Positions 1-8,526 of a stretch of 64,000 bases of DNA are shown here, one piece after another. The stretch covers positions 1 to 64,000 of the forward strand of contig NZ_JAFCJX010000025.1 of the NCBI RefSeq assembly GCF_018130695.1, given 5' to 3'. The DNA comes from Bradyrhizobium jicamae (GTDB lineage Bacteria > Pseudomonadota > Alphaproteobacteria > Rhizobiales > Xanthobacteraceae). Numbering within the stretch: position 1 is the first letter of the stretch; every line of letters starts with the position of its first letter. The notes under the pieces are model-generated. The model was not told the origin of the DNA. It saw only the letters and a list, made by a program, of their open reading frames with translations, and searched no databases. The position numbers and the translations under genes were made by a program.

Positions 1-29
1 AGGTCCAAAGCCGATCGTGGATGATGGTG

Positions 30-270
30 GCACAAACGCAGAGTCTCACCAGGGCGAGCACGTATAAGCCGTAAAGCCATCGCGCAGGGAAGGCCGGATG
101 CCTCCGCCGAACCTGTATGCTCGTGCGCGCACTCTTTTGTGCACATGGCGCACGGGACCGCGGGTGCGGCGTGCACCCGGTCTTCCCTGCGCCCTCGCTC
201 CAATGAGAGGGCGGAACGAGATGGAAAACTCGGACAAATCATGTCGCGAGAATGCGAGCTCATGTCGATC
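30..270. repeat. multi-stem structured intergenic repeat
   Basis: There is no convincing gene here. The sequence folds on paper into a long outer stem, GCGCAGGGAAG at 82-92 with CTTCCCTGCGC at 182-192. Inside it is a hairpin CGGGTGC (161-167) / GCACCCG (173-179), and it is followed by GCCCTC (191-196) / GAGGGC (207-212). I recall very similar blocks in many places in Bradyrhizobium genomes, so I call it a multicopy structured repeat. That part rests on memory, and only one copy is in this window. The exact ends are uncertain. It could also be a transcribed structured RNA. Confidence 0.55.
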
Positions 271-273
271 TGC

Positions 274-396
274 CGTAGGGTGGGCAAAGCGACACCGTCA
301 CTCCGTAGCTCAACGAGCGAAGGCGGAAGCGTGCCCACCATCACGAGCACGCCGGGAATGGTGGGCACGTCGCTACGCTCCTTTGCCCACCCTACG
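274..396. repeat. family A inverted repeat (copy 1)
   Basis: It is bounded by CGTAGGGTGGGCAAAG on the left and its perfect reverse complement CTTTGCCCACCCTACG on the right. The interior carries GTGCCCACCATCACGAGCAC and GGAATGGTGGGCACG. The same architecture recurs at 21864, 29423, 37007 and 62498. It is non-coding and probably a non-autonomous palindromic element. Confidence 0.8.
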
Positions 397-432
397 ACAG
401 GAGTGATTGCGGATGGAGTACGCAACACACTT

Positions 433-553
433 GTCGTCCTGGCGGAGGCCAGGACCCATTGCCACGAATGTTCGTTGGCGCGCGACGCTGGGGCCACGAT
501 CCCTTTTACAACAACACTCGGTGGTTATGGGCCCTGGCTTTCGCCAGGGCGAC
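433..553. repeat. family B inverted repeat (copy 1)
   Basis: The left end GTCGTCCTGGCGGAGGCCAG and the right end CCCTGGCTTTCGCCAGGGCG form nested hairpins around a variable centre. Related copies lie at 33578, 35960 and, as a minimal hairpin, at 57601. Together with the two preceding elements it fills the whole gap before the first gene. Confidence 0.75.
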
Positions 554-580
554 GGTGTTGAGAGACCGGGGACGAAGCCG

Positions 581-1822
581 CTACGCCTTCCGCTTCGCCG
601 CTTCCTTCTGCAGATCCGGCGCGTTTGCCGTGGCGATGGTGACGCGGCCGGGGCCGGTGTCGGCGAGGGCCGCGGCGGCCTTCTCGTTGCCCATGATCTT
701 GGCCATCACGGCCTCGCCGGCGCGCTCGAAGATGGCGCGGTTCTCGATCACGAATTTCTGCGACTTGCGCAGGCTGGCGACGTAGCCGTTGATCTCGGGC
801 ACCACATAGCGCGCGACGAGATCCCAGCTCCGCCGCGTCGCTTCGATGTTGGCCCAGTCATGCGCAAAGCCGATGATGGCGCCGACGCCGCCGGACATCT
901 TCATCACGCTCTTGATCAGGGCCACCAGATCATCAGGCGTGCCGATCGCGGAGGCGGCGCCGTCGATGAAGGCGGTCTGGTCGACGGCCTCATCGGGGGT
1001 CTTGAACGCATTGACGCCCGGCCGCATCAGGGTGCCGACATTATACTCATTGTGCCAGCGCATCAGCCCTTCGCGCGCCTCGCGCCGGGCCTGCTCGCGG
1101 GTTTCGGCGATGTGCCAGGACAGCAGCACGCGCCAATTGGCACGGCTCACCGTGGTGCCGGCCTTCTTCGCCGCGTCTTCGGCGAATTCCCATTGCTGCG
1201 CCAGCGACGTCAATCCCTTCGCCGACATCGAGCCGAGCGAGATGATGCCGATGCCGTACTTGCCGGCCAGCGTCATGCCCGACGGCGAGATCATCGAGGC
1301 CACGACGCACGGCAGCTCCTCCTGCAGGGGCAGGATCTGCAGGGCTGCGTCCTGCATGGTGAACCAGTCGCTCCTGGCGGTGACGCGCTCGCCGTTGAAC
1401 AGGCGGCGGATGATCCCGATCGCCTCGTCCTGGCGGTCGCGCTGGGTCATCGGGTCGATGCCGAGCGTATGGGCGTCGGAAGCGAGCGCGCCGGGGCCGG
1501 AGCCGAAGATGGCGCGGCCGCCGGTCATGTGGTCGAGCTGCACCATGCGCTGGGCGACGTTGAAGGGATGGTGATAGGGCAGCGACACCACACCAGTGCC
1601 GAGCTTGATGCGCTTGGTGCGTTCGCCGGCCGCGGCCAGGAACATCTCGGGCGACGCGATCATCTCCCAGCCGGAGGAATGATGCTCGCCGCACCAGAAT
1701 TCGTCATAGCCGAGTTCGTCGAGCTGCTGGACGAAATCCAGGTCGCGGCGGAACTGCAGCGTCGGATGCTCGCCGACCGGGTGATGCGGGGCGAGGAAGG
1801 CTCCGAACTTGAGGCGCGCCAT
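581..1822 (-). CDS. LLM-class flavin-dependent oxidoreductase
   Basis: The 413-residue protein belongs to the bacterial-luciferase-like monooxygenase family. These are TIM-barrel enzymes that use reduced FMN or F420 to oxidise a small organic substrate, which cannot be told from sequence. Family-like segments are GEHHSSG at residues 45-51, GTGVVSLPYHHP at 75-86 and GSGPGALASDA at 107-117. Its length is near the upper end for the family. The start at 1822 is preceded by GGAGAG at good spacing; an upstream in-frame ATG at 1909 would add 29 basic residues with no family character. It stands alone, reading toward the repeats at 1-553. Confidence 0.85.
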   Translation of the reverse strand: MARLKFGAFLAPHHPVGEHPTLQFRRDLDFVQQLDELGYDEFWCGEHHSSGWEMIASPEMFLAAAGERTKRIKLGTGVVSLPYHHPFNVAQRMVQLDHMTGGRAIFGSGPGALASDAHTLGIDPMTQRDRQDEAIGIIRRLFNGERVTARSDWFTMQDAALQILPLQEELPCVVASMISPSGMTLAGKYGIGIISLGSMSAKGLTSLAQQWEFAEDAAKKAGTTVSRANWRVLLSWHIAETREQARREAREGLMRWHNEYNVGTLMRPGVNAFKTPDEAVDQTAFIDGAASAIGTPDDLVALIKSVMKMSGGVGAIIGFAHDWANIEATRRSWDLVARYVVPEINGYVASLRKSQKFVIENRAIFERAGEAVMAKIMGNEKAAAALADTGPGRVTIATANAPDLQKEAAKRKA

Positions 1823-1984
1823 GGGTCGTTCTCTCCGGATTGTTGTTGTTGCGGGCTTGCGGAGAAAGTTACGGGCTGGCGCGCAGCAACGCAATCGCCT
1901 GCGCCGCATGGTTGTTGCGCAAATGACCGCGTCTGCCGCGCCCCGGAATTCGTCGCTCAGCGTGTCAACGCAAATCGCCGGCTG

Positions 1985-2185
1985 TCACGGCACATTGAGC
2001 GTGCGCACCACGCGAAAGCTGTATCCACCGTCGACGATCGCGCTCTCCCGATAGCCGGCGCGCACCATGTTGGCAGTCCAGTCCCAGGTGCCGCCGCGCA
2101 GCATGCGCTTGCTGCAATCGCCCTCGAGCCAGGGCGCGCCGTTAACCGGCGTGTCCTCGTTGTAGCGCTTGTTGAAGCCCGCCAT
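1985..2185 (-). pseudogene. C-terminal remnant of a formylglycine-generating-enzyme (SUMF1-like) gene
   Basis: The reading frame encodes GDCSKRMLRGGTWDWTANM followed by a segment ending YSFRVVRTL. This is the characteristic end of FGE-sulfatase/SUMF1-domain proteins (RVLRGGSW ... RSAYR ... GFRVVRTL). The normal protein has some 200-300 residues before this point. The DNA upstream (2186-2300) read in the same frame shows no recognisable part of the domain, so only the last 60 or so residues survive. I infer a 5' deletion rather than a small complete gene. The flanks 1823-1984 and 2186-2419 hold nothing else I can support. Confidence 0.6.
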
Positions 2186-2419
2186 GCGCCGGCCGTGGCC
2201 CGGCGGAGGCGAAGCTGGCCGAAGCGACGACAGATATCACCGCAGGTGGAAACGACCGGGCATGCAACATCCTCTGCGCCGAAGGGAGCTGCTGCTTGGT
2301 CGCGGGCTCGGGGGATCGCGTTCAGGGTTCGCGAGCCGCGGCTTACCTCCGAGGTAATCGCTGCGATGACTGGAATCGGCAATGCTTGCTGGCAGAACCT
2401 GCGAACCGGATTGCCCGCC

Positions 2420-3826
2420 ATGCATCAGATCGTCATCCAACCCGTCGATACCTCGCGCCGCTGGTGGGTGCTCGCGACCGTGGTCGCGGCGCAATTCATG
2501 TTCGGGGTCGATGCTTTCATCGTCAACGTCGCGATCCCGACCATTGCCGCCGAGCTGCACGCAACGCCGACCCAGATCGAGGCTGTCATTGCGATCTATC
2601 TGATCGCCTATGCCACGCTCGTCATCACCGGCGGCCGGCTCGGCGATATCCACGGCACCAAGAACGTGTTCATCGCAGGTGTCGCAGGCTTCACCGTCAC
2701 CTCGCTGTGGTGCGGGCTGGCGCAGTCCGGGCCCGAACTGATCCTGGCGCGGCTGGCGCAGGGCGCGACTGCGGCGCTGATGGTGCCGCAGGTGCTGGCG
2801 ACGCTTCATCTGCTGTTCTCCGACTCCGCCCGCGCCCGGGCATTCGCGATCTACGGCATCGTGCTGGGGCTTGCCGGTGCCGCCGGCTTCACGCTCGGCG
2901 GCTTGCTGGTGACGCTCGACCTCGGAGGCCTCGGCTGGCGCGCGGTGTTCTTCGTCAACGTGCCCTGCGGCGCGCTGATCATCGCAGCCGCCCTCAAGAT
3001 CATGCCGACGGTGCCGCGCCGCGTCGGCACGCGGCTGGATCTTCCCGGCGCGATCGTGCTGTTCGCGGGCCTGCTCTGCGTGATCGGGCCGCTGCTGTTC
3101 GGCCACGACGCGCAATGGTCGGTCTGGGTGTGGCTGGTGATGGCCGCGGGCGTGGCGATCATCGCGGGTTTCGTGAAGCTCGAGCAACGCGTGGCGCGGG
3201 GCGGCGGCATGCCGCTGATCGATCTGACGCTGTTGTCGGACGCGGCCTTCATGCGCGGGCTGCTCGCGGTGTTCAGCTTCTTCTTCGCCAACCTCTCCTT
3301 CTACCTGATCATGACCATGTTCATGCAGAAGGGCCTGCAGATCCCGCCGCTGCAGGCGGGGCTGGTGTTCGTGCCGCTGGCGCTGACCTTCGTCATCGCC
3401 TCGCGTCATAGCGGCGTGCGCGCAAAGCACCGCGGCACGCTGGTGCTGATCGAAGGCTGTCTGGTGCAGATGGTCGGCCTTGCCGTGCTGCTGGCGGCGA
3501 TCGAGTTGGTCACAGCACCATCGCCGCTGATGCTCGCGCTGGTGCTGATGATCTTCGGCTACGGCCAGGGGTTGGTGATGGCGCCGTTGTCGAGCGCGGT
3601 GCTGTCGACGGTGGCGCCGGCGAGCGCAGGCGCGGGCTCGGGCATGTACGGCACGACAACGCAGATCGGCAATGCGGCCGGTGTGGCTGCGATCGCCGCG
3701 GTTTTCTTCGCGATCGAGGCCGCAACTTCGCCACGCGTGGCGTTGTTTGCGGCATGCGCATTATTTGCGCTGTCGATTCTCGGCTGTGCCGCATTTCTGT
3801 CATGGATGCGTCGTGCGAGCGCCTGA
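2420..3826 (+). CDS. MFS transporter, DHA2 (EmrB/QacA-like) family
   Basis: The 468-residue polytopic membrane protein has the family motif D31-xx-IVNVAIPTIA at the end of helix 1 and motif A, GGRLGDIHGTK, at residues 71-81 in the first cytoplasmic loop. Hydrophobic segments continue to the end, as expected for a 12-14-helix proton-driven drug or metabolite exporter. The open frame runs back to 407, but that part is composed of repeats and has no family similarity. The start at 2420 matches the family's usual N-terminus but has no clear ribosome site. An ATG at 2366, preceded by GAGG, would add 18 residues. The substrate is unknown, and no membrane fusion protein lies beside it. Confidence 0.82.
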   Translation: MHQIVIQPVDTSRRWWVLATVVAAQFMFGVDAFIVNVAIPTIAAELHATPTQIEAVIAIYLIAYATLVITGGRLGDIHGTKNVFIAGVAGFTVTSLWCGLAQSGPELILARLAQGATAALMVPQVLATLHLLFSDSARARAFAIYGIVLGLAGAAGFTLGGLLVTLDLGGLGWRAVFFVNVPCGALIIAAALKIMPTVPRRVGTRLDLPGAIVLFAGLLCVIGPLLFGHDAQWSVWVWLVMAAGVAIIAGFVKLEQRVARGGGMPLIDLTLLSDAAFMRGLLAVFSFFFANLSFYLIMTMFMQKGLQIPPLQAGLVFVPLALTFVIASRHSGVRAKHRGTLVLIEGCLVQMVGLAVLLAAIELVTAPSPLMLALVLMIFGYGQGLVMAPLSSAVLSTVAPASAGAGSGMYGTTTQIGNAAGVAAIAAVFFAIEAATSPRVALFAACALFALSILGCAAFLSWMRRASA

Positions 3827-3949
3827 TCACACGTTAACGCCGATTCTCACATTGCGGGGGATTGGACCGCGAACGGCCTTTTTATTTTGCGATGCAACAA
3901 TTATCTGGTCAGGGTGAAACAAGACACGCAATCACTCCAGGAGTTGCCG

Positions 3950-5143
3950 TTGTCGCTCGAGAGCAACGTTGATTTTCTGCGCCATCTTCGCAAGCTGAAT
4001 GCCTTCAAGGGTTTGGGCGTCTACACGCCCGCCTTCGCGCCTGCCGTCCCGACGCCGCTGATCGAAACGGCCGACTTCGGCAGCAATCCGGGCGCGCTGA
4101 AGATGTTGTCGTTCGTACCCGCGCATCTGGCGCGGTCGCCCGCGCTCGTCGTGGTGCTGCATGGCTGCGGTCAGACCGCGGCCGGTTACGATCTCGGCGC
4201 CGGCTGGTCGACGCTCGCCAAGCATTACGGTTTTGCACTGCTGATGCCGGAGCAGCAGACCGCCAACAACGCCAACACCTGCTTCAACTGGTTCGATCCC
4301 GAAGACATCGCGCGCGGCAAGGGCGAGGCCTGCTCGATTCGGCAGATGATCGCGCACATGGTCGCCGCGCACAAAATCGATCCGAAGCGCATCTATATTA
4401 CCGGTCTTTCTGCCGGCGGCGCGATGACGTCGGCGATGCTCGCGACCTATCCGGATGTGTTCGCCGCCGGCGCCATCATCGCCGGCCTGCCGTTCGGTCT
4501 CGCCACCAATCTGCGCGAGGCGCTGAATGTCATGATGCAGGGAAGCGATCTGCCGGCTGCCGAGCTCGGCGATCGCGTGCGCGCGGCGTCCAAATACAAC
4601 GGTGCGTGGCCGAAGGTGTCGGTGTGGCACGGCAGCGCCGACCGCACCGTCAGCGCGGCCAATGCCGATGCGATCGTGCGGCAGTGGCTCGACGTTCATG
4701 GTTTGCCGGAAGCCGCGATGTCGAAGGCCAATGTCGACGGCTATCCGCGCGAGGTCTGGTGGAATGCCGACGGCCAGACGCTGGTCGAGTCCTACACCAT
4801 CACCGACATGGCCCACGGCACGCCGCTCGGCCTTGCCGAGAACGACGAACGCTATGGCGTCGAAGGTGCGTTCCTGATCGAGGCGGGGATTTCATCATCC
4901 TATCACATCGCCAAATTCTTCGGCGTCACCGACCAGGCGCGTCAGCCGCAGGTCGTATCGACGGGCATTCCGCGCGAGCGTGCCGACACGATTTCGATGA
5001 CGCTTGCAGTGCCCGCGACCGAGCCGGCTTCCGCGGCTCCGTCGGGCCGCTACCGCGCCCGGCCGCGGAAGCCACGGAGCAAGGGCATCGACGTCGGCCG
5101 CGTCATTGCGCGGGCGCTGACGGCTGCCGGACTCATGAAGTAG
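3950..5143 (+). CDS. PHB depolymerase-family esterase
   Basis: This alpha/beta hydrolase of the extracellular polyhydroxybutyrate depolymerase / LpqC type cleaves ester bonds in polymers or acylated compounds. Visible motifs, numbered from the TTG start, are the oxyanion segment HGCGQ at 71-75, the nucleophile elbow GLSAG at 152-156 (Ser154), the acid in WHGSADRTV (Asp231) and the base in DMAHGTPLG (His289). The C-terminal 50 residues are Arg/Lys/Pro-rich. I favour TTG at 3950 because GGAG lies 6 nt before it; an ATG at 3887 (21 residues longer) and a GTG at 3914 lack a good site. No clear signal peptide is seen, so true polymer degradation is uncertain. Confidence 0.8.
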   Translation: MSLESNVDFLRHLRKLNAFKGLGVYTPAFAPAVPTPLIETADFGSNPGALKMLSFVPAHLARSPALVVVLHGCGQTAAGYDLGAGWSTLAKHYGFALLMPEQQTANNANTCFNWFDPEDIARGKGEACSIRQMIAHMVAAHKIDPKRIYITGLSAGGAMTSAMLATYPDVFAAGAIIAGLPFGLATNLREALNVMMQGSDLPAAELGDRVRAASKYNGAWPKVSVWHGSADRTVSAANADAIVRQWLDVHGLPEAAMSKANVDGYPREVWWNADGQTLVESYTITDMAHGTPLGLAENDERYGVEGAFLIEAGISSSYHIAKFFGVTDQARQPQVVSTGIPRERADTISMTLAVPATEPASAAPSGRYRARPRKPRSKGIDVGRVIARALTAAGLMK

Positions 5144-5160
5144 CGGGGACGATGGCGCGC

Positions 5161-5829
5161 TTACATCTCGCCGGTCAGGAACGGGTTCGTCAGCCGCTCC
5201 TGGCCGATGCTGGAGCCCGCGCCGTGGCCGCAGATGAAGCCGACGTCGTCGCCGAGCGGCAGCAGCTTCTCCTTGATCGACTGGATCAGGGTCGGATGGC
5301 TTCCGCCAGGCAGATCGGTGCGACCGACCGAACCGGCGAACAAGACGTCGCCGACATGTGCGAAGCGCAGCTCCTTGCTGAAGAACACCACGCTGCCCGG
5401 CGAATGGCCGGGGCAATGCAGGATGTCGAAGGTGAGGTCGCCGATCGAGACCTGGTCGCCCTCGTCGAGCCAGCGGTCGGGTCCGAAGTTGCGCACGCCG
5501 GTCATGCCGAAGCGTTCGCCGCTCGAGACGACATTGTCGAGCAGGTATTTGTCGGCGATGTGCGGCCCCTCGATCTTCACCTGCAGCGCATCGCGCAAGT
5601 CAGCGGCGCCGCCGACGTGATCGATGTGACCGTGGGTCAGCCAGATCTTCTCGACGGTGACGCCGGTCTGCTTGATCGCGGCCTGGATCTTCGGCACGTC
5701 GCCGCCGGGGTCGATCACCACGGCCTTCTTGCTCGGCTCATGCCAGATGATGGTGCAGTTCTGCTCGAACAGCGTCACCGGCACGATGATCGCGCCAGCC
5801 TTCGGTTTGGTCTCGGTTTTGTCATCCAT
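5161..5829 (-). CDS. MBL-fold metallohydrolase (glyoxalase II-like)
   Basis: This is a compact 222-residue metallo-beta-lactamase-fold protein. The zinc-binding motif THGHIDH lies at residues 65-71. It is followed by the HCPGHSPGS segment and a GDVLFAGSVGRTDLPGG block, which resembles YcbL/GloB-type thioester hydrolases that split S-lactoylglutathione or related thioesters. The start at 5829 (MDDKTE) is the second possible ATG; 5841 would add four residues, and neither has a strong ribosome site. It converges on the esterase gene with 17 nt between the stops. The true substrate is not visible from sequence. Confidence 0.82.
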   Translation of the reverse strand: MDDKTETKPKAGAIIVPVTLFEQNCTIIWHEPSKKAVVIDPGGDVPKIQAAIKQTGVTVEKIWLTHGHIDHVGGAADLRDALQVKIEGPHIADKYLLDNVVSSGERFGMTGVRNFGPDRWLDEGDQVSIGDLTFDILHCPGHSPGSVVFFSKELRFAHVGDVLFAGSVGRTDLPGGSHPTLIQSIKEKLLPLGDDVGFICGHGAGSSIGQERLTNPFLTGEM

Positions 5830-5927
5830 AGCGGGCACCATAGGCTACCGGGGGAGGCCGTCAACACGGATGGCAACGCCGCGCGATGGCGTGCGATCCC
5901 GAAACAGTCCGTGATATGCTCGATCGA

Positions 5928-5976
5928 GAGCATGATCCGGAAAAGTGCGAAGCGGTTTTCCGAGAAGATCATGCTC
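5928..5976. repeat. family F palindromic repeat
   Basis: GAGCATGATC (5928-5937) is mirrored exactly by GATCATGCTC (5967-5976), with a nested CGGAAAA (5938-5944) / TTTTCCG (5956-5962). I recall this motif as a very abundant small dispersed palindrome in Bradyrhizobium and relatives. It lies between the divergent MBL and RMD1-family genes, 36 nt before the latter's start. Confidence 0.75.
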
Positions 5977-6012
5977 CAATAGAGAAATTTAAGCTCTCAT
6001 ACCCAAAATTCC

Positions 6013-6825
6013 ATGACCCAGGCTTCCAAATCGCCGCTCGGCGGGTCCCGCATCACGGCCCGCGCTTTCTCCGTCGCCGACCGCATCAACACGTCGGGGC
6101 TGGAGCGCGGCGATGTGCTAGCGACGACGCCCTTGGCGTTCCGCGTCAATGACAACGGCGTCGCCATCCTGTTTCGCTACGGCGTCGTCGTGCTGATCGG
6201 CCTCAACGCGCTGGAGGAAGATGAATTCTTGCGCAGCCTGGAATCGCGCATGACCGGGAGCTTCGCGCGGCGCGAGGAGGAGATCGCGATCATCGAGGTC
6301 GCTTCCGAGAAGGACGACCAAATTCCGCCGGGCGGCCCGATCTATCTGCAGAGCCTGTCGCCGGAGCGGCTGATCCTGGTCGGCGAAGCCCTGGCCAAAA
6401 GCGTGGCCCTGGCGCGGCACGAGCGCGAGGTCGCCGCTGTGTTCGACATGACCGAGCCGTTCGCGCGCGAGCTCGCCAAGGGTGGCCGCATCCGCGGCGG
6501 CCGTGCCGCGGCGCTCAGGCATATCGGCAGTGCGCTGGCGGTGCGACATCGCGTCTCGGGCCCGGTCGAGGTCTCCGAGAAGCCCGACATCCTCTGGGAC
6601 AAGCCGCAGCTCGAGCGGCTCTATGCGCGGCTCGAGGACGAATACGAGCTGAAGGAGCGCGCCGAGTCGCTGAACCGCAAGCTCTCGGTCGTCGCCGAGA
6701 CGGCGCAGGTCCTGACCGACATCATCGACACCAGCCGCTCGCTGCGGCTGGAGCTGATCATCGTCTTCCTGATCCTGTTCGAGGTGCTGATCACGGTCTA
6801 TCAGCTCGCCATGGCAAGGCATTAG
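6013..6825 (+). CDS. RMD1 family protein (DUF155)
   Basis: This 270-residue protein resembles the RMD1/Sif2/Sif3 (DUF155) family, known in yeast and, as RMND1, in mitochondria. Typical features are the stretch ILFRYGVVVLIGL near residue 60, the charged coiled segment LEDEYELKERAESLNRKL around 215-230 and a single hydrophobic C-terminal helix at about 247-266 that should anchor it in the membrane. The bacterial role is undefined; eukaryotic relatives act in mitochondrial translation or division. The ATG at 6013 has no obvious ribosome site, so the N-terminus is less certain than the rest. Confidence 0.75.
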   Translation: MTQASKSPLGGSRITARAFSVADRINTSGLERGDVLATTPLAFRVNDNGVAILFRYGVVVLIGLNALEEDEFLRSLESRMTGSFARREEEIAIIEVASEKDDQIPPGGPIYLQSLSPERLILVGEALAKSVALARHEREVAAVFDMTEPFARELAKGGRIRGGRAAALRHIGSALAVRHRVSGPVEVSEKPDILWDKPQLERLYARLEDEYELKERAESLNRKLSVVAETAQVLTDIIDTSRSLRLELIIVFLILFEVLITVYQLAMARH

Positions 6826-6921
6826 AATCGCCATCTTCTGCCCCGAATTGCTCGTCATCCCTGAACCAAACGAGGCTTCGAGCGTTGCCTCACTTGATCC
6901 GTAGTGTGAGGGGTGGACGGG

Positions 6922-8526
6922 ATGGATCGGGACGACAGGGACTGGTGGCGGCACGGCGTCTTCTATCAGGTCTATCCGCGCTCGTTTCAGGACAGCGATG
7001 GCGACGGCGTCGGCGATCTCAAGGGTATCATCCGGCGGCTGCCTTACCTGCGGGCGCTCGGCATCGACGCGATCTGGCTGTCGCCGATCTTCGCCTCGCC
7101 GATGGCCGATTTCGGCTACGACATCTCCGACTATACCGGCATCGATCCGTTGTTCGGGACGATGGAGGATTTTGATGCGCTGATCGCATCAGCCCATGAT
7201 TCCGGGCTGAAGCTGATCCTCGATCTCGTGCCGAACCACACCTCCGACCAGCATCCCTGGTTCATTGAATCGAGGAGCTCGCGCGAGAACCCAAAACGCG
7301 ACTGGTACATCTGGCGCGATGGTGGCGCTGACGGCGGCCCGCCGAACAACTGGCTGTCGGAGTTCGGCGGCAGCGCCTGGGCCTATGACGAAGCGTCGGG
7401 CCAATATTACTACCACGCTTTCCTCGACAAGCAGCCGGACCTCAACTGGCGCAATCCGGAGGTGCGTCAGGCGATCTATGACGTGATGCGCTTCTGGCTC
7501 GGCAAGGGCGTCGACGGTTTTCGCGTCGACGTGATCTGGCACCTGATCAAGGACGCCGACTTCCGCGACAATCCGCCGAACCCGCATTTCCTCGAAGGCC
7601 GGCCGCCGCACGAAAAGATCTTGACGCAATATTCGACCGACCAGGCGGAGGTGCATGGGGTGATCGCCGAGATGCGGGCGGTCACCGAGGAGTTCGACAA
7701 CCGTGTGCTGATCGGCGAGATCTATCTGCCGCTGCATCGGCTGGTCGCCTATTACGGCAATGATCTGCGCGGCGCGCAGATGCCGTTCAATTTCGCGCTG
7801 CTGTCGACGCTGTGGAGCGCGCGCTCGATCGAGGAGATCGTCGCCGACTACGAGAAGGCGCTGCCGCCCGGCGCCTGGCCGAACTGGGTGCTCGGCAATC
7901 ATGATCGGCAACGGGTGGCGAGCCGGGTCGGCGCCGAGCAGGCCCGCGTCGCGGCGATGCTGCTGCTGACCTTGCGCGGCACGCCGACGCTGTATTACGG
8001 CGACGAAATCGGCATGCGGCAGCTGCCGATCGCGCCGGACCAGGTGCAGGATCCCTTCGAGAAGAACGTGCCCGGCATCGGCGTCGGTCGCGACGGCTGC
8101 CGCACCCCGATGCAGTGGAGCACCGAGGCCAATGCCGGCTTCTCGACCGCAAAACCCTGGCTGCCGCTCGCGCATGATTTCGCGCGCGAGAACGTCGCCA
8201 GTCTCGGCGCCGACGGAAGTTCGATCCTCAGCCTCTATAAGGCCCTGATCGAACTGCGGCGCCGACTGCCGCAGCTCGTCACCGGCACCTACGAAGCGAT
8301 CGCCGCTCAAGGCGACACCCTGGTCTATCGACGGCGGAGCAATGAGGGGTCGGTCGTGATCGCGCTCAATCTCGGCAATGAGCCGGCCATGTTCACGTCG
8401 AGCGCCATCGGCTTCAACAAGGAGATCATGCTGTCGACCTTCCTGGATCGGCAGGGCGAGCAGGTCGAGGGCGAGCTCGAACTGCGCGCCAATGAGGGCT
8501 TGATCCTCGGCCCGCGTCAGGATTAG
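6922..8526 (+). CDS. alpha-glucosidase, GH13 family
   Basis: This is a 534-residue glycoside hydrolase family 13 enzyme of the oligo-1,6-glucosidase/alpha-glucosidase type. It hydrolyses terminal alpha-glucosidic bonds in short oligosaccharides. The (beta/alpha)8 signature residues are intact: DLVPNHTS near 101-108, the nucleophile in GFRVD (Asp203), the acid/base in IGEIYL (Glu266) and the stabiliser in GNHD (Asp328). No signal peptide is seen, so it is probably cytoplasmic. ATG at 6922 is chosen because GAGGGG ends 9 nt before it; GTG at 6913 would leave no spacing. Its stop overlaps that of the second GH13 gene on the other strand. Confidence 0.9.
   Translation: MDRDDRDWWRHGVFYQVYPRSFQDSDGDGVGDLKGIIRRLPYLRALGIDAIWLSPIFASPMADFGYDISDYTGIDPLFGTMEDFDALIASAHDSGLKLILDLVPNHTSDQHPWFIESRSSRENPKRDWYIWRDGGADGGPPNNWLSEFGGSAWAYDEASGQYYYHAFLDKQPDLNWRNPEVRQAIYDVMRFWLGKGVDGFRVDVIWHLIKDADFRDNPPNPHFLEGRPPHEKILTQYSTDQAEVHGVIAEMRAVTEEFDNRVLIGEIYLPLHRLVAYYGNDLRGAQMPFNFALLSTLWSARSIEEIVADYEKALPPGAWPNWVLGNHDRQRVASRVGAEQARVAAMLLLTLRGTPTLYYGDEIGMRQLPIAPDQVQDPFEKNVPGIGVGRDGCRTPMQWSTEANAGFSTAKPWLPLAHDFARENVASLGADGSSILSLYKALIELRRRLPQLVTGTYEAIAAQGDTLVYRRRSNEGSVVIALNLGNEPAMFTSSAIGFNKEIMLSTFLDRQGEQVEGELELRANEGLILGPRQD

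Noticed and set aside
407..2419. Long plus-strand open frame running into the MFS gene
   Set aside because: It crosses repeats and runs antisense to a clear oxidoreductase gene. Its translation has no family character before the MFS start.
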